A stretch of 64,000 nucleotides of DNA from Risungbinella massiliensis (GCF_000942395.1 NZ_LN812103.1:377394-441393), one strand, 5' to 3'; counted from the stretch's first letter, positions 20,429 to 28,624 are shown. The notes: generated by a model not told the origin, from the letters alone. Made by a program: numbers and translations.

Positions 20429-20566
20429 CTCTTTTGGGTTTTAGAGTAGTGTGCATTATTTCCTCTGACTAGCAACTAGTCAAGGATTTGAAAGTATTCT
20501 GGGTAACAAATAGGTTTCAATATATTGTAGCATTATATTTTTCTTATTTTCTGAAATATACAGATA

Positions 20567-20609
20567 AAACAAGAGATATCCTCTCTCACTCAGAGGATAT
20601 CTCTTGTTT
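20567..20609 (-). terminator. terminator after CPBP protease gene
   Basis: A perfect 18-bp stem (20567-20584 with 20592-20609; AAACAAGAGATATCCTCT arm) with a 7-base loop; AT-rich on both flanks. Confidence 0.88.
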
Positions 20610-20632
20610 CAATCTAAATTTTAGTTTTTCAA

Positions 20633-21430
20633 CTACACGATCATACCACCAAAAACCATTAAGATATTTAGCGCAATATGCCATATAATGGTGGGGAAAA
20701 TACTGCCGGATTTAATAGTTAACGCTCCGTAAAAGAACCCTCCAGTAGCAAAAGCGATACAGAGACCCCACGAAAAGCCAAGTGAATAGTGTTGCAAGCC
20801 AAATCCTAAGCTGGTGATCACAACAGCCCATTTATCACCAAACTGTTCTGAGAAACGACTTAATAGAACTCCTCTCCAGATTAATTCTTCCAGAATGGCG
20901 TTGGTAAAGGGAAAAATAAGTGCGATCAACCAGACTTCTTGAAAATATCCCCATCCCTTTACGACCATAAAAGGGGCAAAGGACAATATGTTAATCGTAA
21001 TCGCAATCAGAAGAAAATGCTTTATCTTGGTTTGATGAAAACCAGACCACATGAGAGGGAAAGAAACCATTTCATTCCATTTGGGCTTTTTCCAATATTG
21101 GATGAATGGTAGTTTGTTGAAAAAAGAAACGAGGACCAAGGGTAATATTATGAAAAGTAGTGATAATCTTTTTAGGAAAATAGTTAATTCCTTTGATTGA
21201 GCATCGAGGGTCGAAGTAGAAATGGCTTGCAAATAGAGAAAAAATCCGATACCAAATGATGCAATGGTAATGATAAAGAACCTTACCTGCTTATCGGATA
21301 GGTAGAAAAGAACAATAGCACTAATACCTAATATGGCTAAAAGGATATAGTTATCTGTCTGAGTGAAAATAAGAAGAAATGCAAACAAACATAAACAGAT
21401 CATATTACGGAGTATAGGCTGATTTATCAT
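20633..21430 (-). CDS. CPBP-family intramembrane metalloprotease
   Basis: 265 residues with about 8 hydrophobic segments. The CPBP/Abi motifs are clear in the C-terminal half: EELIWRG (motif EExxxR), GFGLQHYSLGF (FxxxH) and IWHIALNILM (HxxxN), giving the metal site within the membrane. Related proteins process prenylated or peptide substrates, including bacteriocin immunity or anti-sigma factors; no target is adjacent. Ribosome site TAGGAGGA precedes ATG. Single gene. Confidence 0.9.
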   Translation of the reverse strand: MINQPILRNMICLCLFAFLLIFTQTDNYILLAILGISAIVLFYLSDKQVRFFIITIASFGIGFFLYLQAISTSTLDAQSKELTIFLKRLSLLFIILPLVLVSFFNKLPFIQYWKKPKWNEMVSFPLMWSGFHQTKIKHFLLIAITINILSFAPFMVVKGWGYFQEVWLIALIFPFTNAILEELIWRGVLLSRFSEQFGDKWAVVITSLGFGLQHYSLGFSWGLCIAFATGGFFYGALTIKSGSIFPTIIWHIALNILMVFGGMIV

Positions 21431-21530
21431 AATTCCTCCTACTGTTTGATATAATAGAAACTTTATACCAGTTTTATATATTTTTATATTTTAATAGCAA
21501 ATATTTTTCATACAACCCTTTATACAAAGA

Positions 21531-21562
21531 AAAGAAAGCGCTGATCAGTAGCGCTTCCTTTT
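21531..21562 (-). terminator. terminator after 21564 gene
   Basis: GAAAGCGCT pairs with AGCGCTTCC (one G-T pair) around GATCAGT; on the minus strand it is followed by TTTCTTTTCTTTG. Confidence 0.75.
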
Positions 21563-21563
21563 A

Positions 21564-22232
21564 TCAATTAGTAGGAGCTTGCATTTGAAATAACTGATAA
21601 TAAAACGACTGTTTAGGTTGAAATTCTTTTGGGAGTGGTTTGACGATTTCAATCGGGACCTGAACATTTTGGAGTATCTCGGCAAACTTGACAAAGTGGT
21701 CCTTGGAGTAGAGTGGTGAATTAATATGGTTGAGATCATATCGTTTGTTGTTTTTCAATACCAAGATAAATTTGAGCCGAAGATCTTGATGGGTTTTGGT
21801 TGGCTTCTTTTTGATTGAATAATCCATCTCAACCTTTTCGATCTGATCCCAATTGATGATATGGTTGCCCTCATAAGTGAAAAAGTCGTTATATTGCACC
21901 CCTTTTTTCGTTAGGGAGAGATAACTATCAAACGATAAAATGACGAGTGGACTTGCCAAAAGATAAAAAACAGCAAACCAGATAAACCGCCGTTTGAGAA
22001 TTTTGGGCTGGTGTCGGTATGATACTAAAGAGAGTACCAGCCAGAACGTGAGGAGCAGAAAAAGAAAGACGATTGCGTAAGCTGCATTTGAACCGATCAG
22101 GTAGAGTTGTTCGCCTTTATTCCCATAGTTCCATTGTTGCCCATATACAAATAGAGCCCAGCCAATGGAGGCTGCAACGACGACGGCAACAAATCTAGCA
22201 AATAAGTATAGAAAGCTCCGTCTTTTCTTCAT
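21564..22232 (-). CDS. hypothetical membrane protein
   Basis: 222 residues with three hydrophobic helices (about 8-28, 45-70, 82-102) and a soluble C-terminal domain (about 110-210) that contains a PH-like beta pattern (FFTYEGNHIINWDQIEKVEM, LRLKFILVLKNNKRYDLNHI), as in bacterial membrane proteins with a bPH domain. No enzymatic motif. Not recognised further. Confidence 0.65.
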   Translation of the reverse strand: MKKRRSFLYLFARFVAVVVAASIGWALFVYGQQWNYGNKGEQLYLIGSNAAYAIVFLFLLLTFWLVLSLVSYRHQPKILKRRFIWFAVFYLLASPLVILSFDSYLSLTKKGVQYNDFFTYEGNHIINWDQIEKVEMDYSIKKKPTKTHQDLRLKFILVLKNNKRYDLNHINSPLYSKDHFVKFAEILQNVQVPIEIVKPLPKEFQPKQSFYYQLFQMQAPTN

Positions 22233-22432
22233 AATAGCCCCCTATAATATATTCATCCTCTCATTATGGAGGAGTCGTTCAAAATATTGAAGGGTCTTCG
22301 CTAAATTTTCTACAAATCTTCGGATTTCCTTCTATCTGATAGCTAGTATTCTTTGATCAATGAGGTTTGATGAGGTATGAGAACATCTGAGCTGCTTAAA
22401 GAAAATATATATGATTGATTAACACAAATAAG

Positions 22433-22456
22433 ACCTAGACCAGAGGTGGTCTAGGT
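22433..22456 (-). terminator. terminator of serine protease A
   Basis: ACCTAGACCA (22433-22442) pairs with TGGTCTAGGT (22447-22456). On the minus strand TCTTATTTGTGTT follows. The same hairpin recurs after proteases B and C. Confidence 0.85.
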
Positions 22457-22475
22457 TTTATAAGAATGGATCATG

Positions 22476-23387
22476 TTAGTATACTACGATATCAGCAAAT
22501 AGTTCTTCTCCTACAGCTTCTCGGATGAAAGCGATATGTTTGGATTCTAGATTTACCATTGTAGAAAAAGGGACTCCTTGAAACTTGATCCCGCCACGTT
22601 CCACTCCGATGACAGTTGGAATCGGAAAGGGGTGTTGTTCGAGTGCGATAGGAGCGCCGCTTTGTCCTGGAAAACCATAGCTAAACGAATAGAGATGGTG
22701 ATGGGAGAGAAATACATTTCGTTTTTCTTGCCACATGGTGTATTCGGTTTTATCTCCTGGATATGCATGAACATGACATGGTAATTCTTCACGTCCTAAG
22801 CGGTAAAATGCATCTGGATATAGTGCAAAAGTTGCGATGTCTCGAGGAAGCTCCTCGCGAAGAACTAAAACGGCAAGATCGTGGTTGATAGATGGAATAA
22901 TATTATATCTTGGATAGATATAAGCTTGTTCCACTGGATACTTCCGTCCGTTTATTGAAGGAATAATCTGAAGATGATGTATTACATTATCGAGTGCTTG
23001 AACGCAATGGGCATTGGTTATGACTACCTTAGGTGAAAGGACAAATGCTGTAGCTTGGTAGGGTTTGTATGACGCTCCATCATCTACGCTCCAAGTGAGA
23101 CGACAAGTAGCTTTAGCTTCTGGTGTATGAGATGTGGTGATTGGTCTGCGATGATCTTCACGAAGACTCAAGAAGTTAATAAAAATTGTGTTAGAATCAT
23201 GTGTCTTTGTGTTACTACTACTATTTTTAGCTTGCAGGAGTTGGGAGATTACTTGATCTTCTATTCGTTTTTTTAGTGCGCGGTTCATATGCCATAATCG
23301 AAAAAGTTCTGCTAGATACGGTCTCGCAAAAGTAAATATAACGAATAGTACTACGATAAATGGTATTGCGAATATCGTTTTTAACAT
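22476..23387 (-). CDS. membrane-anchored V8/trypsin-like serine protease A
   Basis: 303 residues from ATG 23387, chosen for its AAAGGGAG ribosome site. One N-terminal helix (about 4-22, FAIPFIVVLFVIFTF) anchors it, followed by a basic helical linker. The chymotrypsin-fold domain has all three catalytic residues: VVITNAHCV (His), INHDLAVLVL (Asp) and PGQSGAPIAL (Ser), the GQSGAP form seen in Glu-specific V8-like S1B peptidases. A YPGDKTEY motif precedes the Ser. The last residues are ADIVVY. It is the third copy in a tandem array with B and C, sharing promoter, leader hairpin and terminator, but it alone has a membrane anchor. Confidence 0.87.
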   Translation of the reverse strand: MLKTIFAIPFIVVLFVIFTFARPYLAELFRLWHMNRALKKRIEDQVISQLLQAKNSSSNTKTHDSNTIFINFLSLREDHRRPITTSHTPEAKATCRLTWSVDDGASYKPYQATAFVLSPKVVITNAHCVQALDNVIHHLQIIPSINGRKYPVEQAYIYPRYNIIPSINHDLAVLVLREELPRDIATFALYPDAFYRLGREELPCHVHAYPGDKTEYTMWQEKRNVFLSHHHLYSFSYGFPGQSGAPIALEQHPFPIPTVIGVERGGIKFQGVPFSTMVNLESKHIAFIREAVGEELFADIVVY

Positions 23388-23414
23388 GATCAAACTCCCT
23401 TTCATAATGAATTA

Positions 23415-23455
23415 GGTGTTGCGCTAGATCTACTATGCAGACTTAGCGCAACACC
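23415..23455 (-). repeat. leader hairpin A (GGTGTTGCGCTA)
   Basis: GGTGTTGCGCTA (23415-23426) and TAGCGCAACACC (23444-23455) form a perfect 12-bp stem with a 17-base loop, between the promoter and the ribosome site of protease A. The same arms occur before proteases B and C. Confidence 0.85.
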
Positions 23456-23487
23456 CAATCAGTTGAATAGGGAATTCTTACATTCTT

Positions 23488-23516
23488 ATCATAAGGCATA
23501 ATAATTCTAAAATTAA
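23488..23516 (-). promoter_or_regulatory. promoter A of protease array
   Basis: Reading the minus strand: TTAATT (23516-23511), 17 bases, TATGAT (23493-23488), followed by AAGAATGTAAGAAT. The -10 is near consensus and the -35 weak. The layout is shared with promoters B and C. Confidence 0.6.
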
Positions 23517-23561
23517 GTGCAAATTCGAATCCTTCTAACTTTGTTCATTAACATAAATAAG

Positions 23562-23584
23562 ACCTAGACCGAGTTGGTCTAGGT
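23562..23584 (-). terminator. terminator of serine protease B
   Basis: ACCTAGACC (23562-23570) pairs with GGTCTAGGT (23576-23584); copy of the hairpin after protease A. Confidence 0.83.
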
Positions 23585-23600
23585 TTGTAAGAATGGATGC

Positions 23601-24470
23601 CTAATAGATAACTATTTCAGACATTTGGTTGTCCAATGAGCAAGCTTGGAGTGTATCTCGTATGAAGAAGATTTTTTCCATGTTTATTGTGGTCATGGTA
23701 GAAGCAGTCTCGATGTTCCCTGTTTTAAGAGGTATCCCAATAACAGATGTGTGAATCGCAATAGCAGGTGGGTAATCAAAATCGTGATCTACCAACGAGA
23801 CTGGTGATCCGCTTTGTCCAGCAACACTGCGATTGGTTGTGATTAGTGTCTGCCCCTGCTTTGTTACTAGCCTTTTGTCACGCCACATTTCAAATAGTGG
23901 CTTATCGTCTCCTGGATAGGAGTAGTTCTCACAAACTAGAGAGCTTGTGTCTAAGCGATCGAAAGCTTCTGGGAATAATGCGTACTTTCCTACTGTAGAA
24001 GGAAGTGGTTCTTTTAATATGAGAATTGCAAAGTCATGGTTGTAGTCGTTGGAACGATAGTAATCGGGAAAGACATGAGCGCTTTGTACTGCAAAGATTT
24101 CTGCATCATCTTGTTGTTCCTTTAGAGATGGAATAACAGCAATTTTTAAAGCAATTCCTTTGTCGTGGATTACATTATGAGCACTTGTTACGAGAACTCT
24201 GCTTGACACTGCAAAGGCAGAACCGTAATAAATTCGAGTTTCGTTTTTCCATGTTCTGACCCCTTGAAGGAAACAAGTTGCTGACTGCTGGTTTTGGACT
24301 CTACTAGATACTTTTTCGCGGTGGTCTGGGAATTCCGACCATGGTCCTTTCATACGAGGGCGTTTAAGCTGGTTATCACATGGTGTTAATTTATCTTGAT
24401 TTTGAAGCGGATTGTTGTTTAATACATCCATCACTCTTGCTCGTAAATCTTCTTTTTTTAATTTAGACAT
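23601..24470 (-). CDS. V8/trypsin-like serine protease B, no signal peptide
   Basis: 289 residues, ATG with AGAGAGG ribosome site. The N-terminal 75 residues are hydrophilic and helical and carry VLNNNPLQN and PCDNQ, a motif shared with protease C; no signal peptide or membrane helix is visible. The S1-type domain shows VLVTSAHNVI (His), YNHDFAILIL (Asp) and VAGQSGSPVSL (Ser), plus CENYSYPGDDKP. It ends SEIVIY. Family knowledge: V8-like enzymes are usually secreted zymogens, so an apparently cytosolic member is unusual; a non-classical export route or an intracellular role is possible. Sits 200 bases from protease A with its own promoter and terminator. Confidence 0.87.
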   Translation of the reverse strand: MSKLKKEDLRARVMDVLNNNPLQNQDKLTPCDNQLKRPRMKGPWSEFPDHREKVSSRVQNQQSATCFLQGVRTWKNETRIYYGSAFAVSSRVLVTSAHNVIHDKGIALKIAVIPSLKEQQDDAEIFAVQSAHVFPDYYRSNDYNHDFAILILKEPLPSTVGKYALFPEAFDRLDTSSLVCENYSYPGDDKPLFEMWRDKRLVTKQGQTLITTNRSVAGQSGSPVSLVDHDFDYPPAIAIHTSVIGIPLKTGNIETASTMTTINMEKIFFIRDTLQACSLDNQMSEIVIY

Positions 24471-24499
24471 ATTACGTTACCTCTCTTTTTAATGGATTT

Positions 24500-24542
24500 G
24501 GTGTTGCGCTAAACGTACCATCAGTACACTTAGCGCAACACC
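24500..24542 (-). repeat. leader hairpin B (GGTGTTGCGCTAA)
   Basis: GGTGTTGCGCTAA (24500-24512) and TTAGCGCAACACC (24530-24542): perfect 13-bp stem with a 17-base loop in the leader of protease B. Confidence 0.87.
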
Positions 24543-24577
24543 CATCCATCAACAGAGAGTGCATTCTTACGCTTTTT

Positions 24578-24606
24578 ATCATATTACATAATAGTTTGGA
24601 AATTAA
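24578..24606 (-). promoter_or_regulatory. promoter B of protease array
   Basis: Minus strand TTAATT (24606-24601), 17 bases, TATGAT (24583-24578), then AAAAAGCGTAAGAATGCACT. The spacer CCAAACTATT is shared with promoter C. Confidence 0.62.
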
Positions 24607-24651
24607 GAGCAACTTGATGTTTGTCTTATTTTTTTCACCAAAACAAATAAG

Positions 24652-24674
24652 ACCTAGACCTGGGGTGGTCTAGG
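24652..24674 (-). terminator. terminator of serine protease C
   Basis: ACCTAGACC (24652-24660) pairs with GGTCTAGGT (24666-24674); third copy of the hairpin. Confidence 0.83.
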
Positions 24675-24694
24675 TTTGTAAAAATGCACTCAGC

Positions 24695-25576
24695 TTAATA
24701 AACAACAATGTCTTGCAACAGGTTATCAGGGAGAGTATCTCGGATAAACAAGATTTTTTCGAAGTCGATTTCGGTCATAATTGCCGCAACTTGTTCTTTT
24801 ACTCCACCTACAATGTCAAACAAACCTGCACTGTGAACTGCAATAACTGGAGGATATTCGTATAGATGAAAAGTCATCGCGATCGGAGATCCGCTTTGAC
24901 CACCATAACTAAAATTTGTCGTAACGAGCGTCTGATTTTCCTTGGTAACAAGTCTTTTATCGTACCATATGGAGTAGTTTGTCTTATCGCCAGGATAAGA
25001 GTAGTTCTCACAGATTAGCGAATCCATTCCTGAGCGATCGAAAGCTCCTGGATACAAGGAGTACTTTCCAACTTCAATGGGTAGTTCTTCTTCTAGAATT
25101 AAGATAGCGAAATCATTGTTGTAGTTGTTGGACTGATAATAGTTTGGGAAAACATGAGCGGTTTTGACTGTATAGATCTTTGCATCAGCTGTCTGCTCTT
25201 TTAGAGAAGGGATGATCGCGATGCTTTCCGCTACACCATTCTTTGTTATGACACAATGTGCGTTTGTTGCTACTACCTTTCGCGATAGTGCAAAAGCAGT
25301 ACCAGAATAACGATATCTATTGTCAGTTGTGTTCATGATTCCTGAAAGAAAACAGGTTGCTAATGCTTCCTTGGTTTGGATTTCTGCTTTGACAGGTACT
25401 CGAAAGTCTAATGATTCTTTATTTGGTACAGAGACATTTAGAGGTTCTTGGATTTGATTTTCACATGGGTACAACAGATTTTGTAATGGATGTTGGAGTA
25501 ATACCTCCAATAATTTTGCGTTAAATTCTTGCTGTTCCTGTTGATTCTGTGTAGAAATCATATGTTGTTTATTCAA
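24695..25576 (-). CDS. V8/trypsin-like serine protease C, no signal peptide
   Basis: 293 residues from TTG 25576, which follows AGGAGAG by 7-8 bases; the longer frame to 25657 would translate the leader hairpin and is rejected. It resembles protease B throughout: N-terminal LLQHPLQN and PCENQ, His in VVATNAHCV, Asp in YNNDFAILIL, Ser in YGGQSGSPIAM, CENYSYPGDKTNY, and a C-terminal QDIVVY. No signal peptide or membrane helix. First gene of the array; upstream lies the decayed RHS gene in the opposite direction, so the promoter region is shared by neither. Confidence 0.87.
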   Translation of the reverse strand: MNKQHMISTQNQQEQQEFNAKLLEVLLQHPLQNLLYPCENQIQEPLNVSVPNKESLDFRVPVKAEIQTKEALATCFLSGIMNTTDNRYRYSGTAFALSRKVVATNAHCVITKNGVAESIAIIPSLKEQTADAKIYTVKTAHVFPNYYQSNNYNNDFAILILEEELPIEVGKYSLYPGAFDRSGMDSLICENYSYPGDKTNYSIWYDKRLVTKENQTLVTTNFSYGGQSGSPIAMTFHLYEYPPVIAVHSAGLFDIVGGVKEQVAAIMTEIDFEKILFIRDTLPDNLLQDIVVY

Positions 25577-25607
25577 GATGAGTCTCTCCTCATAGTAATG
25601 GAATTTA

Positions 25608-25650
25608 GGTGTTGCGCTAAACGGACCATTAGCACGCTTAGCGCAACACC
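25608..25650 (-). repeat. leader hairpin C (GGTGTTGCGCTAA)
   Basis: GGTGTTGCGCTAA (25608-25620) and TTAGCGCAACACC (25638-25650), same 13-bp stem as in leader B; loop sequence differs partly. Confidence 0.87.
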
Positions 25651-25686
25651 CATCCATAAGAGGAGAGAGTGCATTCTTACTCCATT

Positions 25687-25715
25687 ATCTTAGTACAAAA
25701 TAGTTTGGGAATTAA
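25687..25715 (-). promoter_or_regulatory. promoter C of protease array
   Basis: Minus strand TTAATT (25715-25710), 17 bases, TAAGAT (25692-25687), followed by GTAAGAATGCACTC as in B. Confidence 0.6.
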
Positions 25716-25787
25716 GTTTAGATTGGCTTTTGCCTAACTTTTTTCAATAAACAACCTCTATGGCAATTCAACATACAAAAAACCTGC

Positions 25788-27077
25788 CATGAATATCAAG
25801 ATCCTAATGGATTGAATTACAAACAAACCTTTATCTATGATAAAGAGAATCAATTAACAAGTCAGAAAGATGCCAATACCAACGCAACCAATGGCACAGC
25901 CACCTATAACTATACGTATGACGCCAATGGGAATCTACAAACTACTACAAACCCATTGAATGAAACTGCTAGAACAGATTATGACGCCGACAACAATGCA
26001 ATAAAAGAAACAGATGCCAATGGAAACACCAGTACCAACGAGTACGATGAGGAAAACAATGGAGTTTCTTCTACGGATGCAAGTGAGAAATCTTCTGCTA
26101 CCAAGTACGATCAGTATGGAAATGTAACAGAAGAGACCAGCTTAATGAGTCCGGGGAATAACCTTGCTTACAATGGTAGCCTAGAAATAGACCGGAATGC
26201 AGACAACTGGTCAGATGGTTGGGAGTCCAAAGCTGGTACTGCTACTTTCTCAATCTCTAATACTGGACTAACCTATGAAGGAGTAACTCTAGGAACCAAA
26301 AAATCGTCTCACTTCTGTAAAGGACAAAGCAGGAATCACCAGTGCATCTTATACCTATCGTGCAGATCGGATGCGTCAGACGATGACCACCCCAGCCAAA
26401 GGAACGATTACATTCCATTACGATGAAAATAAAAACGTGGTATTTGAGACAAATGGCAGTAATACCGTTATCGCTAGATACACCTATAACACTCAAAATC
26501 AGCCAGTTAGCATGAAAACCAATGGTCAATATTACTACTATCAGCTAAATGGACATGGTGATGTAGTAGCTTTGACCGATGCAATGGTGCAAAAGTAGCT
26601 ACTTACGACTATGATGCATTTGGAAATTTGGTAGCAGAGACGGGAACAGTGGACAATCCATATCGGTATGCGGGTTATCGCTATGATAAGGAGACTGGAT
26701 TGTATTATTTGCAAGCAAGATACTATAACTCGGAGATTGGGAGATTTTTGACGAGGGATACGTTTGAAGGATTTGAGAATGAGCCATTAAGCCAAAATAA
26801 ATATGCCTATGGTCATAACAATCCAGTAATGAATGTAGATCCTAGTGGGCATATTTCGTGGAGGTTCTTTTATTATATGCATCAAGGGATTACAGCAATT
26901 CGGGACGCTATAGCAGATTTAGTGTGGGCTTTCTGGAGGTTTCATAGACCGCTTTATAAAATTTTAAGAGGACTTATGTTTTCTTCAAGAGTAGCTGTTA
27001 GGACTGCACAATATTATCTAGCACTATTTTTCTTTGGAACCGAGCGGAAAAGAGTAAAAATCGCATATTCAGGTTAA
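25788..27077 (+). pseudogene. decayed RHS/YD-repeat (WapA-like) protein gene
   Basis: Remnant of a large secreted RHS-repeat protein. It begins abruptly at about 25788 without a start codon (YQDPNGLNYKQTF) and runs through YD repeats such as YTYDANGNLQTT and TKYDQYGNVTEET. Near 26295-26315 the frame changes, probably at an internal deletion, to GITSASYTYRADRMRQTM. A one-base loss near 26580-26583 interrupts LTDA/NGAKVATYDYDAFGN. The hallmark core end follows (YRYDKETGLYYLQARYYN and IGRFLTRD, then NVDPSGH), after which about 70 residues of a hydrophobic variable C-terminus end at 27077. Intact family members carry polymorphic toxins after this point; this copy cannot make a full protein. Confidence 0.88.
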
Positions 27078-27295
27078 TTGTTTTAGTGCCAATTTACCTT
27101 AGTATGTTGCTACGTACTGTAGAAGACTTGGTAAAAAGTATTGAAAACGGGAGTTACCTTTTGGCAGTGTTTTTATTACTGATTATTATCTTTATGATAA
27201 TTGGCTTTGTTTTGGCTAGTATTACTGAGTTTAATAAGAATTGGATAAATAAATGGTTAGATAAGATTTTACATCAAGATAAAGATAATAAGTAG
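27002..27295 (+). pseudogene. immunity-like small membrane protein, 5'-truncated (relic 1)
   Basis: In the frame +2 relative to the RHS C-terminus, codons from about 27035 encode WNRAEKSKNR and continue past the RHS stop into LLRTVEDLVKSIENGS, a hydrophobic helix (LLAVFLLLIIIFMIIGFVL) and a basic tail. This aligns with the next ORF (AEKSKNR, ISRTVEDLVKHIVDGK), so it is a paralogue. It lacks the N-terminal helix and a proper start; a GTG at 27086 or ATG at 27104 could yield a shortened product. Position after an RHS toxin end is typical of immunity genes, which is inference. It seems fused to the RHS end by deletion. Confidence 0.6.
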
Positions 27296-27390
27296 TCCAT
27301 GAGGTACTAGTTGAAAATCTACTGGATGGTGGTATGACGAATTCCCTATATAAGAAGTTTGATGGGAGAACTCCTTGGTGGTGAAATGTC

Positions 27391-27704
27391 ATGAGAGACA
27401 GTTTAATTTTTGGGATAGTGACAAGTATTGTGATTATTTCTGCATTAGCCATTATACCCATATGGATATGGGCGGAAAAGAGCAAGAACCGCCTTATTAG
27501 ACTTGTTATTATTGGATTTATTTATACTGGAATGATATCTCGGACGGTTGAAGATTTAGTAAAACACATAGTAGATGGAAAGCATTTTTGGTTATTCTTC
27601 TCGATGTATTTGGGATTGTCCTTTTTTTCGTAGCGTTTGTTGGATTGGTATTTGGTGATTGGTGGTTTTTAAAATTACGAAGGAAAAAGAACAATAAAAA
27701 GTAG
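27391..27704 (+). pseudogene. immunity-like small membrane protein, frameshifted (relic 2)
   Basis: ATG 27391 starts a protein with a first helix (LIFGIVTSIVIISALAIIPIWIW split around residue 20), AEKSKNRLIRL, a second helix and ISRTVEDLVKHIVDGK. The frame stops at 27633, but adding one T to the T5 run at 27585-27589 restores LVILLDVFGIVLFFVAFVG, a helix, and the basic tail LKLRRKKNNKK ending at 27704. The restored protein would have about 104 residues and three membrane helices. Either a recent mutation or a base-calling error. Paralogue of relic 1. Confidence 0.65.
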
Positions 27705-27758
27705 TCTTTAAATGATCCGAAGTAGTGGTGTATCACTCATTTATTATATCCAGATAAA

Positions 27759-27799
27759 AAGCAGAGAGCTATCTAGTCATTCGAGGTGGCTCTTTGCTT
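27759..27799 (+). terminator. terminator after immunity-like relics
   Basis: AAGCAGAGAGCT pairs with GGCTCTTTGCTT (two G-T pairs); little T-run. Confidence 0.5.
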
Positions 27800-27874
27800 A
27801 TGTTTTGGTAAAATATAATGTAAGCTTGTTTTTGTTCCATTTTATTCCTTACATTGAAAACAGGAGGATTTCTT

Positions 27875-28624
27875 GTGAAACCGTACCGACCCATGTGGTC
27901 CCTTGTTTCTTATACGAGACTGATGTACTTGTTACAAAAGGCAAAGATTCGCAATCGAGAGCTCCACATCTACTTGGTTCCACATCAAGACGATGAGACA
28001 TTGACTCAGGCAATTAGCATCCTAAATAACATTCGATTGGGGAATGAAGTCTTTTTGGTGCTAGTGACAGACGGTGCTGCGACAAAAGTGGGCATCGAGC
28101 TTGGATTAAGTGCTGAGGAGATTACGGAAGCGAGAAACAATGAGTTTCTAGAGGCCTGTAAATGCTTGGGGTTAACTTCGAGTCGAATTTTGACATGGGG
28201 ATTACGTGATGGAAAAGTATCGAAAGAAGAAGTGCTCAAAAAAATTGAAGAGATGAATCTACCACAAGATCGACATATTGTCTTTCATACGATGTCTGTA
28301 TTAGATACCCATCATGATCATCGTCAGATTGCATTGGCTGGAGAAGAGTTACGAAAGGCTGGTTACCAAGTACAAGAACATCTCTCCACTCGCATGTGTC
28401 GTACCGAGTCTGTTTTGGATCAACTAAAGGAAGAAGAAGTCTCGGTATATAAACTGATGGCGGAAGAAGACCAGCAAAAATTAATTGCAGCTGTGCAATG
28501 TTATTACACGGAAGATGAGGAAAAAAATCGATACGGTATAGGTGGGAAAAGCGTACCACAGGAGTTTGAATCTTTGATCCAAGAACCATATGCAGCTAAC
28601 TTGGTAGTTTCCAAGAGATCATAG
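27875..28624 (+). CDS. PIG-L/LmbE-family deacetylase
   Basis: 249 residues from GTG 27875, which follows a perfect AGGAGG by 7 bases. The zinc-binding motif PHQDDE and its partner THHDHRQIA (His-x-x-His) are present, together with LVTDGAATK and ARNNEFLEACKCLGL. The family removes N-acetyl groups from N-acetylglucosamine-containing compounds; in Bacilli, BshB in bacillithiol synthesis belongs here. This protein lacks neighbouring bshA, and its PHQDD variant and family position do not allow a substrate call. Confidence 0.88.
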   Translation: MKPYRPMWSLVSYTRLMYLLQKAKIRNRELHIYLVPHQDDETLTQAISILNNIRLGNEVFLVLVTDGAATKVGIELGLSAEEITEARNNEFLEACKCLGLTSSRILTWGLRDGKVSKEEVLKKIEEMNLPQDRHIVFHTMSVLDTHHDHRQIALAGEELRKAGYQVQEHLSTRMCRTESVLDQLKEEEVSVYKLMAEEDQQKLIAAVQCYYTEDEEKNRYGIGGKSVPQEFESLIQEPYAANLVVSKRS

